The translations under genes and the position numbers were made by a program. Shown here one piece after another: positions 46,465 through 58,300 of a DNA stretch of 64,000 bases (the stretch's first letter is position 1; each line of letters starts with the position of its first letter). The stretch lies in contig JAUKTV010000013.1 in NCBI GenBank assembly GCA_030549205.1, positions 806,001 through 870,000 of the forward strand. The letters are read 5' to 3'. The DNA comes from Apiosordaria backusii (lineage: Eukaryota; Ascomycota; Sordariomycetes; Sordariales; Lasiosphaeriaceae). The notes below the pieces were generated by a model, which saw only the letters and a list, made by a program, of their open reading frames with translations, made no database searches and had not been told where the DNA came from.

Positions 46465-48330
46465 ATGCGGCTTCTTGATACTTTGACCCTGGAACTCGTC
46501 GAGTTCACGGAGGAAATCCCCCTGTATGCGATCCTGTCTCACAGATGGGGCCCCAAAGAGCTTACACTTCAAGATCTCACCGAGAACAAGGTGAACAATG
46601 TCGACAGCACCGCGAATAATCAGTTCAACAACAAAGCAGGGTTTGACAAAGTCCAAAAGCTGTGCTCGGTTGCAGCATCGCATGGGCTCCAATATGCTTG
46701 GGTCGACACATGCTGTATTGATAAGACCAGCAGTGCAGAACTTTCAGAGGCTATGAACTCCATGTATCGGTGGTATCAGGACTCGGCCGTCTGCTTTGCG
46801 TTTCTTGGTGATGTCCAGCGTCATGGGGATCTGTGGGCAGGAGGGGTTGATTTGCCCTTCGCCAAACGCTACCCAGGATTCTCTGCGAGCGTCTGGTTTA
46901 CCCGCGGATGGACTCTCCAGGAACTTATCGCCCCATCGATGGTGATCTTTTTGGACAGCACATGGCAAGAGATTGACACCAAAGCTAGCCTGTGCCCTAT
47001 CCTCTCTGGAATTACTGGGATTCCCGAAGAAATTCTCGCCGGCGCGTCCCCTCAGACAGCCAGTATTGCGCAGAGAATGTCGTGGGCCTCAAGAAGAAAG
47101 ACAGCCCGAGTTGAAGATACCGCTTACTGTTTAATGGGTCTCTTTGATGTGAATATGCCGATGCTCTATGGAGAAGGGGAAAAGGCCTTCATTCGGCTGC
47201 AGGAACAGATCATTAAGACGTCGGACGATCACACTATTTTTGCCTGGGGCTTTTCGGCAGCACTTTCGAATCACCCGAATGGCGGTCTCCTCGCAAGCTC
47301 ACCAGCTGCCTTCAGCTCTTGTCGTGACATAGTACCATGGGACTCGCCAAATGCTCGAAACACCCTGAGCCGAGTCATCTCAACTGACAACAAAGGGATA
47401 CACCTGAAGCTCAACTTTGTTCCGGGAAAGGACTGGTCTGATCTTCATACGGCTATATTGCCTTGCGGCCGCGTAGGTAGTTGCGGGAAATGGATTGGAA
47501 TACCGCTGAAGGCTATGTCCCCTAGCCTCCAATGCTTCAAGCGGGAGCCTTCTCTTCGTCTACAGGAGATGTCGCTGGACATGTTTCCCGAGTTCGCGTA
47601 TCCGCAACGAGAAATCTGCGTCCAACATGGGGCTCAGGGCAACAAACGACAAACTCCCATTGTAAAGGCCGCAGAACACGGCAATGAGGCATTGGTTCGG
47701 TTCTTACTGGAAAAGGGCGTGGATCCCGAGTCTCGCGACGAACACAACCGAACGCCGTTACTTGCAGCGGCAAAAGCGGGACGCAACACTGTGGTAGAAG
47801 TTCTCATCACGTTTGATGCCAACATGGAGGCCGTGGATACTGAGGGATATACCCCGCTGCTCCTGGCGACGATGGGCGGGCATCTAGCCACTGTGCAAGT
47901 ACTGGCGGGCAACGGAGCGCGAGTCGATGCTACCTCGGGGAATGGCCAAACATCACTCATTTGGGCCGCGCAGGAAGGTTTTGATGCTGTGGCAAAGTTG
48001 CTGTTGGAAGAAGGTGCAAATCTCGACGCTGTGGACGACACGGAAAGCACAGCGCTCATTTGGGCCGTGTTACGAGAGCATGAAGCCGTCGCTAGGGTCT
48101 TGATTGAGGGAGGTGCAAACCTTGAAGTGGTCGATGGAGGTGGACATACACCATTGCTCTGTGCCGCAGAGAGTGGGCAAACTGAAATGGTGCGGCTTCT
48201 TATTGAGCACGGCGCTAACATCAGAGCAGTAGACGAGTATGGGAACACGCCATTCAAGCTGGCTTCAAGAAAGGGTCACGAGGAAGTGGCAAGACTGCTC
48301 ACAAAAAAAGGTTGGCACTGGAAGTTTTGA
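46465..48330 (+). CDS. HET-domain protein with C-terminal ankyrin repeats
   Basis: Single-exon frame of 621 residues. The HET domain fills roughly residues 20-240: YAILSHRWG (21-29), LTLQDL, LQYAWVDTCCIDK (76-87), MNSMYRWYQDSAVCFAFL and TRGWTLQELIAP (146-157), then EDTAYCLMGLFDVNMPMLYGEG. After a spacer, residues ~393-621 carry about seven ankyrin repeats of 33 residues (for example TPLLAAAKAGRNTVVEVLI and TPLLCAAESGQTEMVRLLIE). HET domains trigger vegetative-incompatibility cell death in ascomycetes when a linked sensor detects non-self; ankyrin repeats here stand in the place usually held by WD, TPR or NACHT parts. No NACHT is present, so it is a two-part receptor. Its ligand is unknown. 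Confidence 0.93.
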   Translation: MRLLDTLTLELVEFTEEIPLYAILSHRWGPKELTLQDLTENKVNNVDSTANNQFNNKAGFDKVQKLCSVAASHGLQYAWVDTCCIDKTSSAELSEAMNSMYRWYQDSAVCFAFLGDVQRHGDLWAGGVDLPFAKRYPGFSASVWFTRGWTLQELIAPSMVIFLDSTWQEIDTKASLCPILSGITGIPEEILAGASPQTASIAQRMSWASRRKTARVEDTAYCLMGLFDVNMPMLYGEGEKAFIRLQEQIIKTSDDHTIFAWGFSAALSNHPNGGLLASSPAAFSSCRDIVPWDSPNARNTLSRVISTDNKGIHLKLNFVPGKDWSDLHTAILPCGRVGSCGKWIGIPLKAMSPSLQCFKREPSLRLQEMSLDMFPEFAYPQREICVQHGAQGNKRQTPIVKAAEHGNEALVRFLLEKGVDPESRDEHNRTPLLAAAKAGRNTVVEVLITFDANMEAVDTEGYTPLLLATMGGHLATVQVLAGNGARVDATSGNGQTSLIWAAQEGFDAVAKLLLEEGANLDAVDDTESTALIWAVLREHEAVARVLIEGGANLEVVDGGGHTPLLCAAESGQTEMVRLLIEHGANIRAVDEYGNTPFKLASRKGHEEVARLLTKKGWHWKF

Positions 48331-48886
48331 AGAGTACCTTACTCGAACTAAAGGTACATGTAGGTGTTACAGTGATCATTGATGGTGTGAGAGGAGAAGT
48401 ATGCCAATGTTAGAGGAGAAGGAATGAAGCTGTGTCATCGCTAAAAACAAAAGAGGGTGAGGAAAACGAGTGCGAATCCCAGACCAATGTATACCCACTG
48501 GAGCTCAGGAGCCCGACCTCAACCATAACATTGAACCTTATTCTTCTCCCTGGTGCTGTCACACGTGTGGCATCCTCCATCATGCCCAAACCACCAGGTC
48601 ATTCCAGCATCAAAGTGAGGGTATATGTAGGCTCATGAGAGTGTGGGATGCTGCATATTTATGGTGTTGTGCGTGCGGTGCTTCAACAGACTGGGAGAAG
48701 AACGAGCGTGAGTCCGTACCATTCATAGACTCTTTGGCGGTTGGATGTTCCAGTGTGAAAGGGCGGGAGACGAACATAGTGTGCGGTTCTACCTGGAATA
48801 AGGTACCCAAGGTTAAAATCCAGAGTCAGGCTTTGCAAATGCATCATATGGAGGAAACTTTTCTACCTACCTAAGATATCAACGAC
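48331..48886. other. Intergenic, 556 bp
   Basis: Separates the convergent HET-ankyrin and GTPase genes. A 134-codon frame (48470-48871) shows no motif. Holds both 3' ends. Confidence 0.4.
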
Positions 48887-50408
48887 CTAATAGGCCCGGG
48901 GCAGTCCATGCCATCGCAACCTCTGCCTAGCCGGTCTGGTCCCGATAACCTTGCTCACAACTGCGGTCGCCACCCCAAAAAGCGCACCCCGGACTGAAAC
49001 TGCCATTTGATGGAACGGTTAGCGATGGGCATAAGCTACAGTCTGCTGAATATGCAAAAGCTTACCCTCCCTTTGCTCCAGTTGGGCCTGTAGTTGCTGA
49101 TACTGCATATCCTTAGCGGCCTCAATCTCTCGTTGCTTGGCCTCATTCTCTCGTAGCTGACGATCCATTGCCTCCTCGTAATTGCGCTTCACGTCATCCA
49201 GCGCTGCTCGGTCTTGTGCCAGTGCCGTGAATCTGACCTCGTACTCTCTCTTTAACGCGTTTGTCTGCTCATCGGCGGTTCTCCGTTGCTGCGCAAGATC
49301 GTGTTCGTGGCGACGCCTCGTCTCCTCTCGTTCGCGTTGGATTTGAACCTTGAAAGCTTCGAATTCGGCCTGCTTGCGCCTTTGGACTTCCTCCAGCGAC
49401 TGAGCGAGCTTGCCCTGTTCAGCAACTCCCTTCTCAATCTTTGCCTGCAGCGCGTTGATTTCCTCTTGGAAGTCCTCTTGGAGTTCTTTGTCTCGCTGTT
49501 TGAAGGCTTCCTCCATCTGCCTTTTCATCTCAGCCAGTTCCTCCTGGTGCCCTACGAAGAAGTCGGTTCGTTAGCCAACAAGGTGCCTCACAGGGGTTGC
49601 AAGATCTTACTTTTTCTTTCACGCACTATCTCGGCATTTAGTGCTTCGGCAGCGGAGGTCTGGTCAACCGCCATCCCTCTGTTGACGATTTCATCTTGGA
49701 TCTCCAGAACGACGGGGTCAGGATTCTGGGACAGGATATAGTCGATGATCCCATAGGCAGACGTCTGGCTGTTGTGATAACGCATGACAGTGCTGCCTCT
49801 CTTGCACATGGTGCCCCAAAATTCAGGGTTGTCTTTCAGTTGCCGTTCTCGCTCAGCTCCTTCAGCTGGATCAACATTGGACCACATGGTGGTGGCAAGG
49901 ATTATGGACTGGAAAGCCCGGGCACCACAAAGCTTTTTGAACATGCCAAGGTTGCGTCGAGCGGATCCAGCCAGACGGCGGTCGGAAATGCGATGCAGGA
50001 AGATGATTCCCTTTAGCTTGATTCCGTTCTTCAAGGAATTGGCGAGCCATAAGGAGATATTTTGCAGGACTTCGACATCGGACTTGTTGGTATCATCGAA
50101 CCCCGGTGTGTCGAGAAGGTGGATGCGGAGCCGGTCATTATACATGAAAGCGACATCCTCAACATCGGTCGTACCTGTCGATGTGTCAGTGTTCAAATTA
50201 GGCGGCTCCATGCTTTGGCGACTGGGAACCTGAACTTGCATGAGACAAGGTCATGTCCAACCTTGACAGGCTGGCCAGAGCTCGTGGCGATGAACGAGCT
50301 TTTCCCGGCGCCTGTCACCCCCATTACTGCGATGTATACATCCTCGATGGTGTTTTGCTTCGCCATTGTGATAGAGGAGTAACTTGGTCGCCAGGCGGTA
50401 GAGGTCAT
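48887..50408 (-). CDS. AIG1/GIMAP-like GTPase with coiled coil and hydrophobic C-terminus
   Basis: Four exons, 50408-50240, 50174-49611, 49551-49066 and 48999-48887, give 443 residues; introns are 65, 59 and 66 bp. The first has a GC donor (CAT|GCAAGT) and is needed to make SCTTDVEDVAF. The G domain has the P-loop GVTGAGKSS (30-38), a switch Thr in SCTTDV and DTPGFDDT (78-85). The usual NKxD is replaced by ATTMWSNVD, as in related fungal proteins. Residues ~245-405 are one long charged coiled coil (QREREETRRRHEHDLAQQRR and similar). Exon 4 ends the protein with RGALFGVATAVVSKVIG, possibly membrane-binding. ATG 50366 (CACAATGGC) is an alternative start. Animal and plant relatives act in immunity; role here unknown. 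Confidence 0.87.
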
Positions 50409-52176
50409 GTTGCGAGGCAAAGTTTGGCAAGACGAACTCAACAGCTAACGAAGAGGGGGACTGGAAGAAGATAGGAATGCTGAGAAACTTTGACTGCCAA
50501 AAACCAACGAGGAGTGTCCGTTAGGTGTTAATATATCTGCTACCGCGACAAAGAATTCCAAGTGTTACTCAACTATAAAGCTGCATGAGGGTGGGCATGA
50601 AAGGGAGCGTTCCCTACCAGTAGTCCATGTGATCTCTTCTGACTACAAGTCCGCTCGCACAGCTTAAGCCTAACTGCTCTGCATCTTTTGGGCAGCGATG
50701 GGGAACAAACGACACTCCAACACATCCTATTCTGCAGAATTTGGGTAGCCAGAACACCCCATACAGAGTCTTCAGCACATCTGTGCGGATACTTGGTTGG
50801 GCACTTAGGTCATTTTGTTGAAGCCTTGGCCTCCAACGCATCCAATGCGACAGAGGTGCTCGTCTTGGCCATGTACAAAGAGCCAGGAAGGAATCTCATG
50901 ATATAAGCCACAATGCGCGAAGTGCGCCTACGCTAGGCCACTGATTTGTCACAACGTGTCCAAATGTCTCCGGGCTGGGTATCTACCTGTCCCAGCTCAA
51001 CCAAAGTCTGTGCCTTTGCAAGTTGGGCACCTGGCTGATCTGAGGGTGTGGTGCTACTTCGCGTTTCTTTGGTGGCCATGATCGAAGACCACTACCTATC
51101 CGGCGGGAACGTCAGTCTTGCACCCCAAAATAACTTCCAAATCTGCCTGATGGCCGTCACGGCCTACCCACTCAGACAGCATTCTGTCCCAGATGGATAG
51201 GTACATGTTCGGCATTGAAAAGTTCCTAAATTAGAATCAGATACTAGGAGGAGATTGAGTAGGTACTAAGGCTGTGTCTTGAACTTCGTTTATGAAAGTT
51301 GGCGTCCGTAAAGTGGTGGTGTCATTCGAAGATTTTGTTCATAATGTGTATGTTTTGAAATCCAGCTTGTTTTGATATCGATCTTGTCCATGCCCAGTGG
51401 TTTGCAGCCCTTCGGAACTCGTGACAACACACCTCACTCACATGCCTTATGGTAAAATATTGTTAGCACCCCTGTTCCTTCAGACCCTGTGAATCGGCAC
51501 GTGGCAGGCAGCGGTCCTCTTGAGAAAGTCTGGGACAAGCTGTTTGGTGCCGCAGCCATGCAGCAGCCAAGGACAGTTTTGTTGCGGCAGTTTGGGTCAA
51601 GACAGGGCCTTAAACGAGATCCTTCCATTGATAGGGGCCCCGCTAACCTCGAATGGGAAACGGAATCGTCCCACCCCCACCGCTCACCGAGGAATTTGCT
51701 GCGGGATTGGGCAGGCTCGACGGGCCTTGTTGGCGGCCTGCCTGCCCAGACGGCGGACCGCACATGCACAGGGAGGCTTCTCAGATGCCTGGGGCTGCTG
51801 TCCTCTGGCGGCTGAGGAGTCCGGAGTTTCGTCAACGTTTTTGTTGGGAAGTTTCTTCATCCAATTCCCCTCCGCCCACAACGCCGTTTGAGCACATGAC
51901 ATCACAATTCATCTCATCAGCGTCTCTTGAAAATTGATGCTATCAGGTGAATGGGGTGACCATTGACCAGGAGCCACCGTCGCGGAGGGAAAACCGGACC
52001 TACCGGCGGCAGTGGCTTCGGCACTCACCAGTCCGTCCACGCACACTTCTCCGTTCCGCCCACCAACCCCACACTCCACGGCCGACGCGTGCCCTGGTGG
52101 AGCGACAATCACAACGTGGTGTATTTGTCTCACTGTTGGTAATACCTTAATCTGACGACGTATTCCGTCCCGTACG
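50409..52176. other. Divergent intergenic region, 1.8 kb
   Basis: Between the GTPase (-) and zinc-cluster (+) starts. Frames of up to 133 codons around 51.4-51.9 kb occur on both strands and overlap each other, with no motifs. No repeats or RNA genes seen. Both promoters should lie here. Confidence 0.35.
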
Positions 52177-55100
52177 ATGGGTAAGCTTCTTAGATTGGCA
52201 TTAAGGGACGTCAATCATGCTAATCCAGTTGGGTTTCATTTCGTCCAGACGCCCACCACTATGCGTCCAGTATCCCACTCGGGCTGGGTGTCCAGACAGG
52301 TGGTGCCGACCTAGGCTTCGGCCACCCTTCGGTCCATGGCGGGCCTATGGGTATGGAGTCGATGAGTGAGCCAATGGACCTTGACATGGACTTTGATGAC
52401 ATGTCGTGGGCCACTGACTTCAATTCACCCATGAATCATCTCGATCCTCAGCAGCTCCACTCTTTTGAAGTAGACTCGAATTATCCTCCATCAAACGGAC
52501 TTCCCTTCGACTACCTCTTTGCCGAAGACGAAGGGTATTATCCCCCGTTCAACCCACCCGTAGCCAGCGCCAACCCCAGGCCTCTCGAAGACGGATCCAA
52601 CGATCTTGCCAGGGAACGTCTTCGGAAGCAGCTGTCACTCCTGTCCAAGGGCTGGTGTGGAGACGAAATTCGTTTCAAGAATGTCGACCCGGCCAAGGCC
52701 GTCATCTTACACACACTGGCTATTGAGTTAGGCTTGGAGTACAACCACAACGTCCGAAGTCAGGAAGTCCTCATTTCACGCTTCGATCCTACCCAACATC
52801 CATCTGGACCGCGGCTTGCCTCAGGCCGTCTCTCAACCTCACCACCTCGTGCTTCAATTGAGCTGAACGCTGTCAGCTGTCTTCCCGGCGAATCAGCATT
52901 TCCTATACCCCAGTTTCAGCCTCCTCAATTCTCACACTTCGATGCGAGAGAAGTGGTTCCACCCATCAAGGAGACAACATCACAAACGTCACCAGTCGAA
53001 CCCACAACAACCAAACCTCCGCAACCGTTGTCACGTCATCCAAGTCGAAGCGAACGTATCACCGACTCCATCAGCAAGCATGTCTCCACCCTCAAGGCCT
53101 CTGTTGCTAAAGGTGGCAGACGCGGACCTCTCACAGAGAATGGCCGACGAGGTATGAGAGTATTGGAAACGGCTGGTGGTGCTTGCTGGAGATGCAAGGT
53201 GCTTCGTCGCAAGTGTGATCCTGGCACGCCCTGTCGGTGTTGCTTGCAACTTGAGAGTGTTGCCATGCCCAACCTCGGGGAAGATGCTCCATTATGGCCC
53301 TTGATAGGGTGTCGCCGTGGACCTCTTGGTGACTCCCTTCCTACGCAATTGCTTTGCCCCCTTCAAAGTCTTGAATGCCATCCACCTTCCAATAACAGCA
53401 ATCGTCGTTGCCGATCAGTTGACCTTGCTGAAAGGTGTTTATTGTCGGCTGAAAGTCAGCGGCTGGCAGATATGAAGGCTGTCTTTGAAGGGGCATCATA
53501 CAAGTTGTCTATCAGTGATCCGGGGCTGAAAGACTCGTTCTACGCCTTTATCGAAGCAGGTCGATACCGCGATAGGGACTCGCTCCATCAACAAAATACT
53601 CCCTGTGATGGAAACCCAGTCACATATGCCGAGTTAATTGCCGTCATTGCCTGGGAACTTTCAGAGAACAACACGCTCTTGTCGTCACTGCTTGAGATCA
53701 AGTCTTGGGAGAATTTTATGGGGATGCTGGAAACAGCTTGTATCTACGAGTCGGAAGTTGGCCAGGTAAGCTAAAGCTCAAGGTTACATGAGACATGTCC
53801 CAGCTAACAACGGTTAACAGACGTCAGTCGTTTTTCTTTCTATGGTGTGTTTGAGACACTGTCTTGAAGGACTGCGACTGCACTCGGCACAGCTTTTGGT
53901 TCCCGCAGCTCATGATGATTGCAGCAGTGGTGACTGCCAGGTCGACTGTATCCGCAACCTCTATCGTCAGGTCACGGCGTATGTCGATGAACTCTCTGCT
54001 GTCATGTTCAACAAGGAGAACATGAGAGATAGAAGGTGGTGGCTGTCAACCTTCTACAGTTTATGCATTCAAAGCTATGTTCGTCATGCACTCATTGCCA
54101 TCGAGAAGCAACTGCGATTCAAGTCGACCGATGATGTGCCGGCCGAAGATTTATCAACTACGCAGTATCTTCATCTAGCAGCATTATTGTTCACAGCTGC
54201 CTCAGCCAAATATGATCCACTTATTGGTGGTCGCCTCCAATATGCTTTGACAGACAACTCGGTCATTCCCGAAACTTCGGTCCCCGAACTTGCCCATTCA
54301 TCTGCCCGCGTGGCTTTCGAGGTTGACCAATGGGCTAATAATGGCATTCGAACTTCGTACCAGTTTCTCAGGAAGTTGCTACAGATCGGCAGTCTTGACT
54401 TTGTGGAACAGCAAGCCAAGTGCCAAGGCCAGCATCCGATTGTGTCTGGTCACAAGAAAAGTTCCTCAGTTGGGTCAGCATCCCTGCATTCCATGCCATC
54501 TCCAGTCTCACCGAACGATGGCTCCTTTACAACATCTACACGATCGTCGTCTCGCGTCTATCTGCAAAGGAACTCTATGGATAGCCGGTTTTCCGCACAG
54601 CCGTCTACCATCTTCTCGTCGAATCTAAGTTCGGACAGTCTTGCCCAAACGTTATCGACGGCACACACGAGCTTATACGAACCTTCCATCCTCACCAACC
54701 CTCGATTTTCAGCCGTGATCGGGGACGTCGATATAGATATGATTGTCAGTGAAGGGGAGGTCCTGGAATCAGAAGAGATCTTGAACTTTGTTTGTGAATG
54801 TTGCCCCCGAAGCCCAAGACACTTCCGGACGCTTGTGGAATTATCGTAGGTCTTCCCCTTCCCCTTTGTGAAGACAAGTGCTAACTGCGCATCAGTCAAC
54901 ACGAAGCTGAGAAACCCCACCTCTGCACCAACCCACAGTGCAAGAAACGCTTCAAGTCACCCACTGAAGCCGAGAGACACATCAATGCCATCCATCTCAA
55001 ATCTGAGTCATGGTCCTGCAAAGCCCTCGTACATCCACTGCTGGCCTTCCACACTGAAACCTTCCCTAATGGGGCAGTGTGGGACGTGTGCGGGTTTTGC

Positions 55101-55397
55101 GGAGGCGGCTTTGCTCGGAAGCCATCAGCGGTGAAGAACGAATTGATATCGATATCATCACTATCAGCATCGATCACGGAAGTAGACGCAGAAAGCCATG
55201 AAAGGGATGAGGCAGAACTTATTTCTCATCTGGAAAGAGTTCACAAATTTGGGGAATGTGATCGGGAGAAGCATTTTTACAGGGCGGACAATTTCAGACA
55301 GCATCTGAGAAATACGCATATTGCCAAGCCGGGGAAGTGGTTGAAGGTTTTGGAGGGGGTATGTAGGGTCGGCAAAGATGGGTTACAAACGGTATAG
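52177..55397 (+). CDS. Large zinc-finger protein: Zn-cluster-like motif plus C2H2-type fingers
   Basis: Exons 52177-52180, 52249-53765, 53821-54845 and 54896-55397 give 1015 residues. The first exon has only four coding bases (ATGG); its GTAAGC donor and the CCAG acceptor at 52248 make M-D-A-H-H-Y-A, and the frame is then open through SSIPLGLGVQTGGADLGFGH, supporting this start over ATG 52347. Residues 314-333 hold CWRCKVLRRKCDPGTPCRCC, then LWPLIGCRRGPLGD: a Cys6-like cluster of the ACWRCKVLRKxC family. The middle is long and helical. The C-terminus has CTNPQCKKRFKSPTEAERHI..H, CGFCGGGF ... HLERVH and a final H..H pair. Probably nuclear and DNA-binding; targets unknown. Confidence 0.87.
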
Positions 55398-58300
55398 GGT
55401 GATGATGGACAGGGAGTTGGATGTTTTGCTTGGTGTTTGGAGTAGGGCGGTGCTTTTGGTTGAGGGTATGCCGTTATGCGAGCGATGTCTTTGCTAGAGT
55501 TGAGGCGTGAAGCATGTTTTTTGGAGTATATGTGGGATTTTCTTACGATATAGGCGTTTTCATGCGCATACATGTAGTGATAGACGGCATGGGATGGCTC
55601 GGGCTGCCCTGGGAATTAATCTTTGCTCTGGTTTTTCACTGTTACAAACACCCGCTACTGTGTGTATGTCGACTGATCTCACATACCTTCTTCATTAAGG
55701 TGAACCCGTTTGACGAAGTACGTGCAGACTTTCTATCACACATTTGTCCCTAAGCGCTCGCAACAAGGCAGCGTAATAGCAGATACAAAGAAGTCTCTGA
55801 TGGTATGACAGCGATATACGACTTTTACCCTATCTCATCGCCATCACAGGTCACTAGTAGAATTCGGGCTTTGTTAGATGTGGCTGTATTGATTTCGCTC
55901 CGGCACACCCTTCTGGAACAACTCCTCAGGATCATACCTACTTTGCGCTCACCGCCTTGAGCCTCGCAAGACTCTCCTTCCCGTGCCTACCCAGCCATGA
56001 CATCATCCGTCTGATAGGCATAATTGGTAAAGATATAACGATACAGGGCGCCATTTTCTCAGTGGCAGTTGAATGCGAGTTGAATGCGACTGTCCGGCGA
56101 GGGAGGATCCTGTGCGTGTGTTAGAGGCTGGTCCAGAAGACAGTGTCCATTGTCGTTGTTATTTGGCCCTGGCGCTGGCTCTTGGCAGCACGATTCCAGC
56201 CCTCGGTTGCGGTGTAGAGCACCGGAATATGTTGGCCGTAACCCTGACCGCAGCCTCTTGTCCTGAACGATGAGTACCTGGAAGCTGAGGTGCTGCTTCT
56301 GTGAGAGCAAGATGGATTGGCGCAATAGGGGTGAAGAGGGCTGGGGCTTGTGAGCGGCTGTGGTCATTAGTCTCGTCTATGAAGGCTCTGTCAGCTTGGC
56401 TGTCATCCGTTCGTGATCCAGCATCAACATACCCTGGGTATCCAACTCTGTATCAGTCAGAAGTCCCTTCGGTTGTACCTCAGAATCTAGGATCACTGGT
56501 CCCTGGGTTCCCTTGGCTAGGTCTGGTCGGTGCGTGTTGAGGGAGCAGGCCGGACTGGATACGATGTGATGGCAACCGCGATATACGGCAGTGTTTCATC
56601 GTCTTGACCGGCTGAGAGGGTAGGGGGAGATCGTGTGGTGTTGATGGTCTGGTTTACATAGTTACTAAGGTGAGGAGCTTCAAGGGTAAAGTTTTACTGA
56701 TAAGGGAATTGGGTTTACAGGATACGATAAGCGGCTCGGATGGCGGCAAATGTCAAAGGAACTGAAGACACGATAGACTTCCAGAATGAGAAGAATGTTA
56801 GGGGTGGCTGGATATATGATAAATGCCACAGATGAGACGAATGTTAGACGATGTTAAAATACACGATAAATTCCCCGGATGGGAGAAGTGTCATGGACGG
56901 CTAGCGCTAAGACAATCTCCCCGGATAGGAAAAGCGTCTAACGAAATTGGACATGCAAAAAAACTTCCCCAATGGAAAGTGATACCTGAAGTGGTTGGGT
57001 GAGGGCATTCACAAAGTCCTTATCTTATCTCTTATCTCTTATCTGGCTATGCCCCACTATTGATCCAGTCAAAGAGACCTACCACTTCACGCATCCTACT
57101 TCAAGGAGCACTGTTTGCCAGATTCAATTTCAATTCATCACCTTTTTCCACACCTTTTCTTGACCTATTAGTTCATACTAATTGACCACTGTATCAGAAA
57201 GAGTGTTATAGGAGGAGAGTTGGGGATACGATAAACTCCCCGGATGGAAAGAGTGTCAATACACGCTAGAACAAGAACAAACGCCTAAAATGAGGACCAG
57301 TGTTATAGGTATTGTGTGTGAGGAACAATAAAGATCTGCTGGTCGTGTTCTTAGGCTCTGTGGTACTGGATATAAAGATTGGAAATAAAGAAATGCGAGA
57401 TCCAATACTCTAATATTTCACATCTCGTACACTCTGCCAGACCACACTGGCCATGTACGCCACTCACGTTATCCAAGATTGCATGTACCCGTCTGGTCTC
57501 ACACCACATTCACTGATGTGTGCCGTGTAACACTTACGAGGGAAGGTAGAGCCCATAAATGGCGCGGGCTCGGGCATCGGTCCCGGATCCTATCGTGCGA
57601 TGACGGGTTCCTGGGTCTGGGTGGTCCCATGCATCTGGAAGGTGGACTTGTCTGGGTGACCCCCATGTCTCCGCCTATTGGAGACATCACCACATCAATG
57701 TTGGCACCTCAGTGCATTCGGAGACAGGCGGGCGGCAAGCAGATCATTGAAGCTGGACTCCATTTCTCATTGAAGCGTCATTGTCAGGCTATAAGTAAGG
57801 CATGAGGGCTTCCAGGTAGATACTCTGCGGAGAGGGAAGAAAGGGAGACTGAATGGGAAACTGAACGACATGACCCCAGAGTGGCCTGGAAGGTTCGACA
57901 GTCTCGATCAACGAAAATTCAGCCAGGTGTGCTCTGGCCAACATGACTTGATGGGGGTTGACCCACTGCCCAGTGCGAGAAAGATGAATGTGATTACAAT
58001 GAACGCTGCGAAGGAGGGAGGTACAATAACCCGCTTGCGACAAACATGTTTGCAAAGCTTGTGCAAGTTGGCACAGTAAGTAAGGTACATATCTGGTAGG
58101 TAGGTACCTGGAAAGAGAAAAAAGCCACTTCAGCCCGCTTTAGTCATCAAACACCCCATCGATTGCCTTACAGGGCAATTTCCTACCCCAAGACCAGGTG
58201 AACCTCCAAGGGGGGCCTGATGAACTCTCGTCACCGTATTTCCTGTTTGGACAGCAATTTGCTGTAAATCGCAACCTCTTCCTAGGATTCGGCCAAAGAA

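Noticed and set aside
47634..48257. 207-codon frame on the - strand
   Set aside because: Mirror of the ankyrin repeats of the HET gene; its periodic Ser/Ala pattern is a by-product.
51434..51937. Overlapping frames of 94-133 codons on both strands
   Set aside because: Several frames are open at once because the stretch is GC-rich; none has motifs or splice signals.
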